64,000 nucleotides of DNA from Flaviaestuariibacter flavus. GTDB lineage: Bacteria > Bacteroidota > Bacteroidia > Chitinophagales > Chitinophagaceae. Below are positions 1 through 10,010 of the stretch, piece after piece (position 1 is the stretch's first letter; the number at the start of each line of letters is the position of its first letter). The notes beneath the pieces were generated by a model that was given only the letters and a program-made list of their open reading frames with translations, had not been told where the DNA came from and searched no databases. The translations under genes and the position numbers were made by a program. The stretch lies in assembly GCF_004337505.1 (NCBI RefSeq), contig NZ_SJZI01000042.1:372001-436000 (forward strand). Direction: 5' to 3'.

Positions 1-64
1 TAGACTGTCCGGCCCCGGCCTGGGTCAGCAAAAGAAGGAGCAGGATAAGGGTGCCTGGTCTCAT
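1..64 (-). CDS. N-terminus of a secreted protein (partial)
   Basis: Reading leftward from an ATG at 64-62, the first 21 codons encode Met-Arg-Pro-Gly-Thr, a run of Leu/Ile, then Thr-Gln-Ala-Gly-Ala-Gly-Gln-Ser. This is a textbook Sec signal peptide with a small-residue cleavage site. The rest of the gene is outside the window, so no function can be given. It is divergent from the SusC gene, and the 216-base gap holds a word repeat and a promoter-like box. A regulator or further enzyme of the glucan locus is possible but not shown. The signal peptide is seen directly; that it is a real gene is inferred from its quality. Confidence 0.55.
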   Translation of the reverse strand, partial: MRPGTLILLLLLLTQAGAGQS

Positions 65-99
65 GAGCAATCGGTCAGTGAATATAGTATTTTTTGGTT

Positions 100-173
100 G
101 ATGTAGTGGTGAAGGGGCGAAAATGCCCTGATTTCAGCGAAAGCAGCGGGTGTGATGTAGTGGTGATGTAGTG
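100..173. repeat. Short direct repeats upstream of susC
   Basis: The word GATGTAGTG occurs at 100-108, 154-162 and 165-173; the first two copies extend to GATGTAGTGGTGA. The element fills the divergent intergenic region between the partial secreted protein and the SusC gene. It resembles the other iterated-word elements of this window but has no obvious inverted second arm. Confidence 0.6.
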
Positions 174-203
174 CCTGATGAGGGGATCGGGTGCCGGAAA
201 GTA

Positions 204-212
204 TACTTTTAC
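204..212 (+). promoter_or_regulatory. Promoter -7-like box upstream of susC
   Basis: TACTTTTAC matches the recurrent TAnnTTTAC box of this window, a variant of the Bacteroidota TAnnTTTG -7 element. It would give a leader of about 60 bases before the ATG at 281. No clear -33 TTG is seen. The 13-base string TACTTTTACCTCG recurs at 51184. Confidence 0.4.
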
Positions 213-280
213 CTCGTGGTCCTGGTACCGGTCCGGCCACCACGAATTGCTTCTTAAACACACTAACAAAACGCTTGTGT

Positions 281-3200
281 ATGAAATTCAGAATTGCATT
301 GCTATGTACGCTGCTGAGTGCCTATGGCTCACGGGCGGACGCCCAGGAGCTCACGGTCACCGGGCGGGTGACCAACAACAATGAGCCGGTTTCCGGCGCT
401 ACCGTCACTGTAAAAGGAACAAAAACTGCCACCACCACGGATGCCAGGGGTAATTACACCATCAGTGTTCCGCGCCCGGGCGCTGTGATTTCCGTCACCC
501 ATGTGGGCATGGAGCCCCAGGAGCAAACCATCAGCGCCGCCGGCACCCATAACTATAACCTGACCGGGCTGACCGGAAGCATGAACGAGGTGGTCGTGGT
601 AGGCTATGGCCAGCAACGCAAGGCGGTCACCACCGGCTCCATTTCCTCGGTAAAGGCCGACCAGCTACAGAACGTTTCCAATGTACGCGTTGAGCAGACC
701 CTCCAGGGCCGTGTGTCGGGTGTTACCGTGCTACCCACCTCGGGTCAGCCGGGCGCGGGCCTTTCGGTGCGCATCCGCGGTACGGGCTCTAACCGTGGCT
801 CCGATCCTATATATATAGTAGACGGTGTCCGGATGGGTGGCCTCGAGTCTATCGACCCCTCCGACATCCAGTCGGTCGACATCCTCAAGGATGCGGCTTC
901 GGCAGCCATCTATGGCGCGGAGGCCGGCAACGGGGTAATCCTGATCACCACCAAGGCAGGCAAGAACAACGCCCGTCCTGTGATCTCTTACACCGGCCAG
1001 TACACCCAGCAGTCGCTGAAGCCCGGCTTTATCAAGATGATGGACGCCCAGCAGTATGCCCAGTACCTCAACGAGGCCGGGGTGGCAGGTGCGCCCAGTA
1101 TGATCGACGTGGCCGGCATGGGTGCCGGCACCAACTGGCTCGACGAAGTGCTTCGCCGGGCTCCCCAGCAGCACCACTCCCTGTCTGTCTCCGGCGCAAA
1201 CGACCGGGGCAACTACTACGTCAGCGGCAACATCTTCAGCGCCGATGGTATCGTCGGCGGCGCCAACTCTTTCTTCAAGCGCTACACCGCCCGCTTCAAC
1301 GGCGACTATAAGGTGAAAGAGTGGATGAACATGGGCGTGCGCTTTACCTACATCAACCACCAGCGCTCCGCTATCTCGGAAAACAACGAGTTCGGCTCCA
1401 TCCTTTCGAGTGCCCTGGTGATGGATCCCACCACGCCGGTGACCTACAATGACCCGAATAACTACCCGGCGCACGTGCAGGGCTACTTCGACCCCTCCTT
1501 CGTTACCGCCAACGGTACGCCCGTAAGCTCGCTGCTGCTCTATGATGCGCAGGGCCGCCTTTACGGCCTGTCGAATTACCTTAAAGGCGAGTATGCCAAC
1601 CCGGTAGCCCGTATCGAAAACCAGCATGGAAAGAACACCCAGAACAAGATCCAGGGTTCTGCCTATATCGAGCTGATGCCCATCAATGGTCTTAAGTTCA
1701 CCTCGCGCTTCGGTATCGACAATGCCTTCCAGAACGGCCACGGCTGGAACCCCCGTTACTGGTTCTCGAGTGAAAGCCTGGCAGAGAAATCCGGCGGCTA
1801 CGATTATTACGACAACTGGAACTACTGGCAGCTGGAAAACTTCGCCACCTACAACCGCCGTGTTGGCGGGCACAATTTCACGGTGCTGGCCGGCGCCTCG
1901 CAGCAGAAGTGGCATGAATACCACATGGGTGGATCTTACACAGGACTGTTCCGCGAGGAGGAGCGCTTCTCTTACGGTTCCTTCAATGGTACCGTGAACA
2001 ACGCCTCCATCGGAAGCGGTATCACGGATTACACACTGGCGTCCTTTTTTGGTCGCCTGAACTACGAGTTCGAGAACAAATACCTGTTCATGGCTTCGGT
2101 GCGTCGCGACGGAACTTCGAAGGCTGCGCCGGGCAAAGAATGGAAGACTTATCCGGGTGTGTCTGCCGGCTGGGTCTTTTCCAACGAGAACTTCCTCACC
2201 GGCCGCGTCAAGAATATCCTGAACTACGGTAAGCTGCGCGCTTCCTGGGGTCAGGTGGGCTCCGTCTCCTCGCTTGGCGTCGGCGAATGGATGAATAAGG
2301 TGGTTCCTTCGGGCTTCTATTACGACCCGAACAATACCGCCCTGCAGGGAGCCGCTCCCGGCTCGCTGCCCAACCCCGAGCTCACCTGGGAAACCAGCGA
2401 GCAGTTAAATGTGGGTATGGACCTTTCGTTTCTCAACAATCGCCTTACCCTGACGGTAGACCGTTACAAGAAGACCACCAAGGATCTCCTTACCGGCGGC
2501 ACCGTTCCCCTGTACGTAGGTAACTTCATCTCTACTGTAAACGCCGGTAACGTGGTGAACAAGGGATGGGATGTGGACCTGAATTTCCGCCAGCCGGCCC
2601 GCAAGTCGCGCGGCTTCAGCTGGTCGGTCGGAGGCAACTTCAGCACCGTTGACAACAAGGTGACCTACCTCGATCCGAACTCCCCGATCATCAACGGCGC
2701 CGGCATCGGCACCGGCTGGACGGCCTCGGCCATACAGGTAGGCTACCCGATCTGGTACTTCCAGGGCTACAAAACCGACGGCATATTCCAGAACCAGGCC
2801 CAGGTAACCGAGTACCTCGCCAAGAACCACATCACGGGTTATACCCCCAAGCCGGGTGAGCCTGTTGTTGTAGACGTGAACGGCGACGGGCAGATCAACT
2901 CGAGCGATATGACCTATATCGGGTCGCCCCACGCCAAGTTTATCTTCGGCCTCAACACGCACCTCGAGTTCAAGGGCTTCGACCTGAACGTGCTGGCCCA
3001 GGGCCAGACCGGCAACCAGGTGCTCATGGGCTTTAACCGCACCGACCGCCCCACTGCCAACAAGCCGGCCTTCTTCTTCAACAACCGCTGGACCGGTGAA
3101 GGCAGTACCAACACCTGGTTTGCCGCCAACACTTCGAACGACAAGATCTACAACAGCGACCTGATGGTTTTCGATGGCGACTTTATGCGCATCCGCCAGC

Positions 3201-3415
3201 TGCAGTTGGGGTATACGTTCAACCCCTCGCTGCTGCGCCGCGCCGGCATGAGCAGCGCCCGGATATACGTGTCGCTCGACGACTACTTCACCTTTACCAA
3301 GTACCCGGGTGTTGACCCCGAAGTTGGCAACAACGGTGGTGCCTCAATTGGTATCGATCGTGGCGGCTACCCCATCCCGCGCAAAGCAACAGTCGGCGTA
3401 AATCTTTCCTTCTAA
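281..3415 (+). CDS. susC: SusC/RagA-family TonB-linked outer-membrane transporter
   Basis: Outer-membrane transporter that imports oligosaccharides with energy from TonB; it works with the SusD partner that follows. The 1044-residue product has a signal peptide (about 1-22, ending ADAQ), a carboxypeptidase-regulatory-like domain (about 24-100), a plug domain with the motifs VVVGYG and IYIVDGVR, and a long beta-barrel ending in a C-terminal Phe (VNLSF). The reading frame is open upstream to 191, but the ATG at 281 is chosen because the signal peptide begins there. It is the first gene of a plus-strand glucan-degradation locus. The substrate is inferred from the enzymes downstream. Confidence 0.95.
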   Translation: MKFRIALLCTLLSAYGSRADAQELTVTGRVTNNNEPVSGATVTVKGTKTATTTDARGNYTISVPRPGAVISVTHVGMEPQEQTISAAGTHNYNLTGLTGSMNEVVVVGYGQQRKAVTTGSISSVKADQLQNVSNVRVEQTLQGRVSGVTVLPTSGQPGAGLSVRIRGTGSNRGSDPIYIVDGVRMGGLESIDPSDIQSVDILKDAASAAIYGAEAGNGVILITTKAGKNNARPVISYTGQYTQQSLKPGFIKMMDAQQYAQYLNEAGVAGAPSMIDVAGMGAGTNWLDEVLRRAPQQHHSLSVSGANDRGNYYVSGNIFSADGIVGGANSFFKRYTARFNGDYKVKEWMNMGVRFTYINHQRSAISENNEFGSILSSALVMDPTTPVTYNDPNNYPAHVQGYFDPSFVTANGTPVSSLLLYDAQGRLYGLSNYLKGEYANPVARIENQHGKNTQNKIQGSAYIELMPINGLKFTSRFGIDNAFQNGHGWNPRYWFSSESLAEKSGGYDYYDNWNYWQLENFATYNRRVGGHNFTVLAGASQQKWHEYHMGGSYTGLFREEERFSYGSFNGTVNNASIGSGITDYTLASFFGRLNYEFENKYLFMASVRRDGTSKAAPGKEWKTYPGVSAGWVFSNENFLTGRVKNILNYGKLRASWGQVGSVSSLGVGEWMNKVVPSGFYYDPNNTALQGAAPGSLPNPELTWETSEQLNVGMDLSFLNNRLTLTVDRYKKTTKDLLTGGTVPLYVGNFISTVNAGNVVNKGWDVDLNFRQPARKSRGFSWSVGGNFSTVDNKVTYLDPNSPIINGAGIGTGWTASAIQVGYPIWYFQGYKTDGIFQNQAQVTEYLAKNHITGYTPKPGEPVVVDVNGDGQINSSDMTYIGSPHAKFIFGLNTHLEFKGFDLNVLAQGQTGNQVLMGFNRTDRPTANKPAFFFNNRWTGEGSTNTWFAANTSNDKIYNSDLMVFDGDFMRIRQLQLGYTFNPSLLRRAGMSSARIYVSLDDYFTFTKYPGVDPEVGNNGGASIGIDRGGYPIPRKATVGVNLSF

Positions 3416-3433
3416 CCTTCAAACGATTGCGAA

Positions 3434-4945
3434 ATGAAAATGCTTTCTATAAAATCCGGATTTCTTTGCCTGGGCCTGGCTATAATGGCCGGAGGCTGCA
3501 AGAAGTTTCTTGACCAGCCGGTACAGGGCACGCTTCCCGAAACGGAGTTCTACAAAACCGACGACGAGATCAACCAGGGCACCATTGCCATTTACGACAT
3601 GATGCAGGCCCACTACAACAACAACTGGGCGAGCCCGTACATGGTAAAGACGATGCTGACCGACGAGAGCAATGCGGGTGGCTCCAACGACGGCGACCAG
3701 CCCGGCTACCAGCAGCTCGACGACTACAACTTCAGCGCCAACAACGACAAGGTGCGGGATTCCTGGCGTCTTTTTTACTACTCGATCTACCGCTCCAACA
3801 AAGTGATCGGCCGCACGCAGGCGAGCAACCCCTTGCGCAGGCGCCTGGTGGCCGAAGCCAAGGCCCTCCGCGCTTACAACTACCTCGAGGTGGTGTCGCT
3901 GTGGGGTGATGCCCCGCTGGTGCTCGAAGACCTCGTGCCTTCCCAGTTTACCAACACTCCGCGCCGACCGAAGGCCGAGATCTACGCGCAGATCGAAAAG
4001 GACCTGAACGAAGCGATCCCCGACCTGCCGCTGAAGAGCACCTATCCGGCTAATGACCGCTTCCGCATTTCGAAAGGAGCCGCGCAGGCCATCCTCGGCA
4101 AAGCGCTGCTGTACCAGAAGAAATATGCAGCCGCCGCCACGGCATTCGATGCTGTGATCAGCTCGGGACAGTACAGCCTCGAGCCTTCAATTGGTAAGGT
4201 TTTCTCGCAATCCGGCGAGTTTGGCCGCGAATCTCTTTTTGAGATTTCCTACACCAATATGCGCAATTACGACTGGGGTAACTTTCCCTGGGGCGGTGCG
4301 CCGGAAAGCAATATCCATATCCAGCTGATGGGCCCCCGCGCCGACTTCTACACCAAGGCGCCTTCGGATTCACTGCTGGCCGGCTGGGGCTTCAACCTGC
4401 CCCGCCAGGGCATGTGGGATGCCTTTACGAATGCAGGCGACATCAACCGCCGCAAGGCCACCATCATGTCGAAGGCCGAACTGGTGGCTGCCGGCGGCAA
4501 CTGGACCAACGACAATGCCTGGGACTTCCAGGGCTATTTCCAGCGCAAGTACGGCTCCTTCCAGACGCAGACCGGAAACCCGGTGGGTGAGCTGAACTAT
4601 GGAACCAACTGGCGTCTTATCCGCTACGCCGACGTGCTGCTGATGGCAGCCGAAGCCAACCTGAACGGACCGAGTGCCGCCAACGCGCTTACTTATGTCA
4701 ACCTCGTGCGTCAGCGCCCCGGTACCGCACTGCCCGCCCTCACCTCGGTAACGATGGACGATATCATGCGGGAGCGCCAACTGGAGCTTGCATTCGAGGG
4801 ACACCGCTTCCAGGACCTCGTACGCTGGGGGCGCGCAGCACAGGTGCTCGGACCACTCGGCTTTGTTGCCGGCAAACACGAGCTGCTGCCGATCCCGCAG
4901 TTCGATGTTCAGTCGGGCAACCTCACACAAAACAATGGTTTCTGA
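3434..4945 (+). CDS. susD: SusD/RagB-family glycan-binding lipoprotein
   Basis: Surface lipoprotein that forms the lid of the SusC transporter and captures the glycan. It has 503 residues with a lipoprotein signal and acylated Cys at about residue 22 (AGGCKKF). The C-terminal region carries the family hallmark RERQLELAFEGHRFQDLVRWG-like segment followed by LLPIP and a final QNNGF. Length fits the family. It starts 18 bases after susC, so the two are co-transcribed. A second in-frame ATG lies at 3440. Confidence 0.95.
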   Translation: MKMLSIKSGFLCLGLAIMAGGCKKFLDQPVQGTLPETEFYKTDDEINQGTIAIYDMMQAHYNNNWASPYMVKTMLTDESNAGGSNDGDQPGYQQLDDYNFSANNDKVRDSWRLFYYSIYRSNKVIGRTQASNPLRRRLVAEAKALRAYNYLEVVSLWGDAPLVLEDLVPSQFTNTPRRPKAEIYAQIEKDLNEAIPDLPLKSTYPANDRFRISKGAAQAILGKALLYQKKYAAAATAFDAVISSGQYSLEPSIGKVFSQSGEFGRESLFEISYTNMRNYDWGNFPWGGAPESNIHIQLMGPRADFYTKAPSDSLLAGWGFNLPRQGMWDAFTNAGDINRRKATIMSKAELVAAGGNWTNDNAWDFQGYFQRKYGSFQTQTGNPVGELNYGTNWRLIRYADVLLMAAEANLNGPSAANALTYVNLVRQRPGTALPALTSVTMDDIMRERQLELAFEGHRFQDLVRWGRAAQVLGPLGFVAGKHELLPIPQFDVQSGNLTQNNGF

Positions 4946-4972
4946 TCTGCTTTACCGTAAAACTACAAGTAC

Positions 4973-5884
4973 ATGAAAAAGTATTCCCGCTATACGGCAC
5001 CGGTCCTCATGGCGCTTGCCGCCTGCCTGGGCATCGTTGCCTGTAAATATGACGTCAAGGAGCTGGCGCCCGCGCCCACCGCGGATTTCACGATTACGCC
5101 GCTGCCTTCGCTTTCTAATTATTACCGCGTTGAAATCACCGGCATCAGCAATGCCAACCAGTTTCAATGGGAAACAAGGTACAGCCAGGACCCGGCACGG
5201 AATAAAAAGATGGCGCTCTATACCAAGACCGTCGACACCCTGTTCATCCCGTTGCGCGGCGTCTACGATGTAAGCCTGATCGCTTATGGGCCCGGCGGAT
5301 CGAAAGTGGTGACCAAATCGCTCAACGTGCCGCAGGATGTGCCGCTGAAGCAGGTGCTTACCGGCAACAGCACGAAGACCTGGATTCTTGACCAGCCCGG
5401 CGGCGGCGCACTCTGGGTAGGCGACCCCGGCGGCGCACAGTGGTGGAGCAACGGCGCCGCCGATGTGAACGCGCCCGACCGCACCTGTCTCTTCAACGAC
5501 GAGTATACTTTTAAGATGGACGGCTCCTTCATCTTCGACGACAAGGGCGACCTGCGCGTGGATGACGAAGCGAATGCGCCTTTCCCCGCCGACATGGCCG
5601 GACCCGGCACCAACATTGGCTGCTACCCGGCCTCGGCCATCCAGCCGCAATACCGGCCCTGGGGCTCCGGCAACTTCACCTTCCAGATCATCGGCGCCAA
5701 CCAGCTAAAGGTAATCGGAACGGGTGCGCATTTGGGCCTGTATAAGGCCGGGCAGAACGGCACCATCAACATGCCCGAAGCCGAGAATACCTACGAGATC
5801 GTCGAGCTCACTTCCTCGAAGCTCGTGGTGCGCAAAATGTATGGCTGGGGCCAGTGGAAGTTCACCTTCAAGCCCAAGCCGTGA
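4973..5884 (+). CDS. Surface glycan-binding lipoprotein with PKD-like domain
   Basis: The 303-residue product has a lipoprotein signal with Cys at residue 24 (GIVACKYD), a PKD/immunoglobulin-like domain (about 35-125), and a C-terminal beta-rich domain beginning near TWILDQ with many Trp, Tyr and Asn residues. This is the usual design of the extra glycan-binding protein encoded after SusD in beta-glucan loci. It likely sits on the cell surface and helps hold the polymer. It follows SusD by 27 bases and precedes the GH5 gene by about 115. The binding function is inferred from context and layout; no catalytic motif is seen. Confidence 0.75.
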   Translation: MKKYSRYTAPVLMALAACLGIVACKYDVKELAPAPTADFTITPLPSLSNYYRVEITGISNANQFQWETRYSQDPARNKKMALYTKTVDTLFIPLRGVYDVSLIAYGPGGSKVVTKSLNVPQDVPLKQVLTGNSTKTWILDQPGGGALWVGDPGGAQWWSNGAADVNAPDRTCLFNDEYTFKMDGSFIFDDKGDLRVDDEANAPFPADMAGPGTNIGCYPASAIQPQYRPWGSGNFTFQIIGANQLKVIGTGAHLGLYKAGQNGTINMPEAENTYEIVELTSSKLVVRKMYGWGQWKFTFKPKP

Positions 5885-5998
5885 TCAACGGCAGTTTTTT
5901 CTTTACATAGCAAGCAGACGTAAGCAAAGGTGGGACTGTCGGCCTGTCGAGGCCGGAAGCCCCCTTTCTTTCCCTGCTGCATCATTCATCCCCAACCC

Positions 5999-7735
5999 GT
6001 GCGTACCGTATTTATACAAGGTTTGACGCTTGTCGCAATGCTGCTGACAGGATTAGGCGCCACTGCGCAGGGCTACCTGCATGCCGCCGGCGAGCGCATC
6101 GTCGATGGTGCCGGCAAGCCGGTGCTGCTGCGGGGTATGGGCCTTGGCGGCTGGATGCTCCAGGAGCCCTATATGCTCGGGCTGAGCGGAGTAGCGGTGA
6201 ACCAGCAGGAGATCCGCGCACGCATTACCGAAGCCGTCGGTGAAAAACGCAGTGCGGCATTTTATGCTGCCTGGCTGCAGCATTTCGCTACAAAGGCCGA
6301 TATCGATTCGATGGCCGCCTGGGGCTTCAACTCGGTGCGCCTGCCGATGCATTACGCGCTGTATACGCTCCCGGTGGAAGCGGAGCCCGTGGCCGGGAAA
6401 CAAACGTGGCTTCCCGAAGGTTTTCGCCTCACCGACTCGCTGCTGCGCTGGTGCGCCGCCAACAAAATGTACCTGATCCTTGACCTGCATGCCGCACCCG
6501 GCGGGCAGGGCAACGACCTTCCCATCGCCGACCGCGACAGCACAAAGCCTTCGCTCTGGCAAAGTGCGGCGGCCCGTGAGAAAACGGTGGCACTCTGGAA
6601 GGAGCTTGCCCGGCGCTATGCCGGCGAGCCCTGGATCGGCGGCTACGACCTGCTTAACGAGACGAACTGGAATTTTTCCGATCCCTCCGACAAGCATGGT
6701 TGCAACGATTCGCTGAACGTGCCGATGCGCGCGCTTTACGAGCGCATCACAACGGCTATCCGATCGGTAGACCGCAACCATCTCCTCATCATCGAAGGCA
6801 ATTGCTGGGGCAACAACTATCGCAACGTGCTTCCGCCCTGGGACAAGAACATGGCACTCAGCTTTCATCGTTACTGGAACGAGAACTCCGAAGCCTCCCT
6901 GCAATCGATCCTTTCGCTGCGCCGGCAATACCACATGCCGGTGTGGATGGGCGAGTCGGGCGAGAATTCGAATGCCTGGTTCCGCGACGCGGTGCGCCTG
7001 CTCGAAGGGCAGGAAATCGGCTGGGCCTGGTGGCCGCTGAAGAAGATGGGGATGAACAACCCGCTGGAGATCCCGTCGAACCCGAATTTTAAAAACCTGC
7101 AGGAATACTGGAAGGGTAAGGCGCCGAAGCCGCAGCCCGATTCAGCATTCGCAGGACTCATGCAGCTGGCGCGCGACAGCCGCACCGATCATGCCCGCTT
7201 TCATCCCGACGTAGTGGATGCCCTCTTCCGCCAGGTGCGCGACGGGGCCGCCAGACCTTACCGGCAATACCGCGTGGGCAGGGATACCGTGCTGCCTGCC
7301 GTGCATTTCGACATGGGGCCGATCGGTGCCGCCTACCAAAGCAATACTCCCGGCAACTACTGGGTGAGCACCGGCAAGCGCACCGACTGGAACCGCGGCT
7401 GGACTTACCGCAACGATGCCATTGATATCCTCGCGCTAGCCAACGGCTACGAAGTGGAGCTGGAGCCGGGCGAGTGGGTGCAGTATACATTTTCGGCCGA
7501 TGGTGGTGCCGCGCGCTTTATACTTACCGCCAACAGCAGTACTACTGCAAAGCCGCAACTGTGGCTGAACGGCAAGGCGCTTGAGCCTGTAGCCGCAAAG
7601 GAGACCTGGGTACTGACCAACCTCCCGCTGCTGCCCGGAACCAACCGCCTGCGTGTAGGTACTGAAGGAGGTACGCTGCGTTTTTCCTCGATCGGGCTTG
7701 TTCCGACAGGCGCCGCCGGGCAACCCAAAAATTGA
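5999..7735 (+). CDS. Glycoside hydrolase family 5 with C-terminal carbohydrate-binding-like domain
   Basis: Secreted glycosidase of clan GH-A. The GTG at 5999 is preferred because it gives a clean signal peptide (MRTVFIQGLTLV... to ATAQ); the frame is open upstream to 5930, and a later ATG lies at 6038. The N-terminus has LRGMGLGGWMLQEP, close to the GGW..EP motif of GH5 exo-beta-1,3-glucanases. The predicted acid/base is Glu221 (LLNETNW) and the nucleophile Glu319 (MGESGE). The last 130 residues look like a beta-sandwich binding module (EWVQYTF...). It ends where the next gene's leader begins. The exact substrate is unknown; beta-1,3- or beta-1,6-glucan fits the context. Confidence 0.88.
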   Translation: MRTVFIQGLTLVAMLLTGLGATAQGYLHAAGERIVDGAGKPVLLRGMGLGGWMLQEPYMLGLSGVAVNQQEIRARITEAVGEKRSAAFYAAWLQHFATKADIDSMAAWGFNSVRLPMHYALYTLPVEAEPVAGKQTWLPEGFRLTDSLLRWCAANKMYLILDLHAAPGGQGNDLPIADRDSTKPSLWQSAAAREKTVALWKELARRYAGEPWIGGYDLLNETNWNFSDPSDKHGCNDSLNVPMRALYERITTAIRSVDRNHLLIIEGNCWGNNYRNVLPPWDKNMALSFHRYWNENSEASLQSILSLRRQYHMPVWMGESGENSNAWFRDAVRLLEGQEIGWAWWPLKKMGMNNPLEIPSNPNFKNLQEYWKGKAPKPQPDSAFAGLMQLARDSRTDHARFHPDVVDALFRQVRDGAARPYRQYRVGRDTVLPAVHFDMGPIGAAYQSNTPGNYWVSTGKRTDWNRGWTYRNDAIDILALANGYEVELEPGEWVQYTFSADGGAARFILTANSSTTAKPQLWLNGKALEPVAAKETWVLTNLPLLPGTNRLRVGTEGGTLRFSSIGLVPTGAAGQPKN

Positions 7736-7755
7736 AAACACACAAATCCAAACAC

Positions 7756-9960
7756 ATGAAACGAAACATATTCCTGCCTGCCTGCCTTGCTTTAGGATGG
7801 ACCCTGCTGGCTGCAGGCGTGCGGGCCCAGCAGAGCGCGCCGGTGATGACGCAGGGCGTCCAAACGGCCACCGCGTCGTCGCTCGAACAACAGGCCGAAG
7901 CACTGCTGCGCCAAATGACTCTCGAAGAAAAAGTCAATATGATCCACGCCACATCCTCGTTTACCTCGGGTGGCGTGCCGCGGCTCAAGATACCGGAGTG
8001 GGTGATGTCGGACGGACCGCATGGCGTGCGCGTAGAGCATGGCCGCGACTGGAATGCCGACAAGAATGTATACGACTCCGGCACCTACCTGCCCGTGGGT
8101 GTTTGCCTCGCAGCCACCTGGAACCCGCAGCTGGGCTATGCTTTCGGATCCGTGCTCGGCAGCGAGGCCGCCGCGCGGGGCAAAGATGTCATTCTCGGTC
8201 CCGGCATCAACATCATCCGCACACCGCTCAACGGCCGCAACTTCGAGTACGCGAGTGAAGATCCCTTCCTCGTATCGCGGATGGTGGTGGGTTATGTGAA
8301 GGGCGTGCAGGACCAGGGGATCTCGGCCTGCGTCAAGCACTATGCGCTCAACAACCAGGAGGTGAAGCGTACCTCCATCGACGTGCACCTCAGCGAGCGG
8401 GCCCTGCGGGAGATCTATCTTCCCGGCTTCAAGGCCGCCATCACCGAGGGCGGTGCCAACACCATCATGGGTTCTTACAATAAGGTACGCGGCCAGTGGG
8501 CTACCGAAAACCGCTACCTCGTGAACGATATCCTGAAAAAGGAGTGGGGCTTCAAGGGCGTGCTCATGAGCGACTGGGGCGCTGTGCATCACACGCAGCA
8601 GGCGATGTGGAACGGCACCGACCTTGAGATGGGCACCGACCTTTCGATGCTGCCCAATCCCAATTACGGTAAGTTCTATATGGCCGACACGGTGATATCG
8701 ATGGTGAAGCGCGGCCTCATGCCGGAGTACCTCGTAGACGATAAAGTGCGCCGCATTCTCTACGTAATGCTCAAGACCAACGTCATCAGCGGTCAGCGTA
8801 AAAAAGGTGTTTACAATTCTCCGGCACACCAGGCCACGGCGCGCAAAGTGGCCGAGGAAGGCATCGTGCTGCTGAAGAACGAGCAGAATTTCCTTCCGCT
8901 GAAAAAAGAGTCTGTGCGCAGCATCGCCGTGATCGGTGTCAACGCCGGGCGCCGGCAGTCAATGGGTGGAGGCTCATCGCAGGTGAAGGCGTTTTATGAA
9001 ATAACGCCGCTGGAGGGAATCCGCAAACTGGTTGGCCCTAATGCAAAGGTCAACTATGTTCCCGGCTACACCAATGCGCGGGGCGCCAAGGCCGATGCCG
9101 GTATGATCCAGGCTGCCGTTGACGCCGCCCAAGCTGCCGATGTGGTAGTGTATGTGGGCGGCACAACGCATGGCTACAACTACGCGGTATGGGCCGACAA
9201 TGCCTACGATGCGGAAGACGTGGACAAGCCCGATATGTATCTTCCCTTTGGCCAGGACGAACTCATTAACGCTGTACTTGCAGCCAACCCGCGCACCGTG
9301 GTGGTGCTGATGGGCGGCGGCGCGGTAGACATGACGCAGTGGGTGAGCAAGACGCCCGCCATCCTGCAGGCCTGGTATCCCGGCATGGAAGGCGGCAACG
9401 CCCTTGCGGGAATTCTCTTCGGAACGGTGAATCCTTCGGGCAAGCTGCCGATGACTTTTCCGAAAACCCTCGCGGAAGCGCCGGCCCACAAGCTGGGCGA
9501 GTACCCCGGCACCGACGGCATCGTCAATTATAACGACGACATCTACGTTGGCTACCGCTACTTCGATACCTGGAAGGTGGCGCCGCAGTTTGCCTTCGGC
9601 CATGGCCTTTCGTATACCACATTCCGCTACAGCGGCATCAAGACCGAAGTGAGCGGCAAGAAAGTAAAGGTGAGCTTCACCCTTACCAACACCGGAAGCC
9701 GCGCCGGCGCAGAAACCGCGCAGGTATATGTTCACCAGCAGAAGACACGGATGCCGCGCCCCGAGAAGGAGCTGAAAGGCTTCCAGAAAATAGTGCTGCA
9801 GCCCGGCGAAAGCCGCTCGGTAACCATTACCTTGGGAGAGGATGCTTTCCAGTACTACAACGATGTGCTGAGCAAATGGGTATCTGACAAAGGAGCCTTC
9901 GATATCCTCGTCGGCGGCTCCTCGCGCGACCTGCCGCTTTCCGCGAGCGTTAACCTGTGA
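7756..9960 (+). CDS. bglX: Glycoside hydrolase family 3 beta-glucosidase
   Basis: Exo-acting beta-glucosidase that releases glucose from oligosaccharides, probably in the periplasm. It has 734 residues with a signal peptide (to VRAQQ), the family N-terminal barrel, the nucleophile Asp273 in VLMSDWGA, the KHYALNNQE segment, a second alpha/beta domain, and a C-terminal fibronectin-III-like domain. The ATG at 7756 is chosen over an in-frame TTG at 7732 that overlaps the GH5 stop codon. It is the third enzyme step of the locus. The symbol is by family resemblance only. Confidence 0.93.
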   Translation: MKRNIFLPACLALGWTLLAAGVRAQQSAPVMTQGVQTATASSLEQQAEALLRQMTLEEKVNMIHATSSFTSGGVPRLKIPEWVMSDGPHGVRVEHGRDWNADKNVYDSGTYLPVGVCLAATWNPQLGYAFGSVLGSEAAARGKDVILGPGINIIRTPLNGRNFEYASEDPFLVSRMVVGYVKGVQDQGISACVKHYALNNQEVKRTSIDVHLSERALREIYLPGFKAAITEGGANTIMGSYNKVRGQWATENRYLVNDILKKEWGFKGVLMSDWGAVHHTQQAMWNGTDLEMGTDLSMLPNPNYGKFYMADTVISMVKRGLMPEYLVDDKVRRILYVMLKTNVISGQRKKGVYNSPAHQATARKVAEEGIVLLKNEQNFLPLKKESVRSIAVIGVNAGRRQSMGGGSSQVKAFYEITPLEGIRKLVGPNAKVNYVPGYTNARGAKADAGMIQAAVDAAQAADVVVYVGGTTHGYNYAVWADNAYDAEDVDKPDMYLPFGQDELINAVLAANPRTVVVLMGGGAVDMTQWVSKTPAILQAWYPGMEGGNALAGILFGTVNPSGKLPMTFPKTLAEAPAHKLGEYPGTDGIVNYNDDIYVGYRYFDTWKVAPQFAFGHGLSYTTFRYSGIKTEVSGKKVKVSFTLTNTGSRAGAETAQVYVHQQKTRMPRPEKELKGFQKIVLQPGESRSVTITLGEDAFQYYNDVLSKWVSDKGAFDILVGGSSRDLPLSASVNL

Positions 9961-10010
9961 CCAATGGCCGTTGCTGCCTGAATTGATTTTTGAACCGCAC
10001 GAAAAAAACT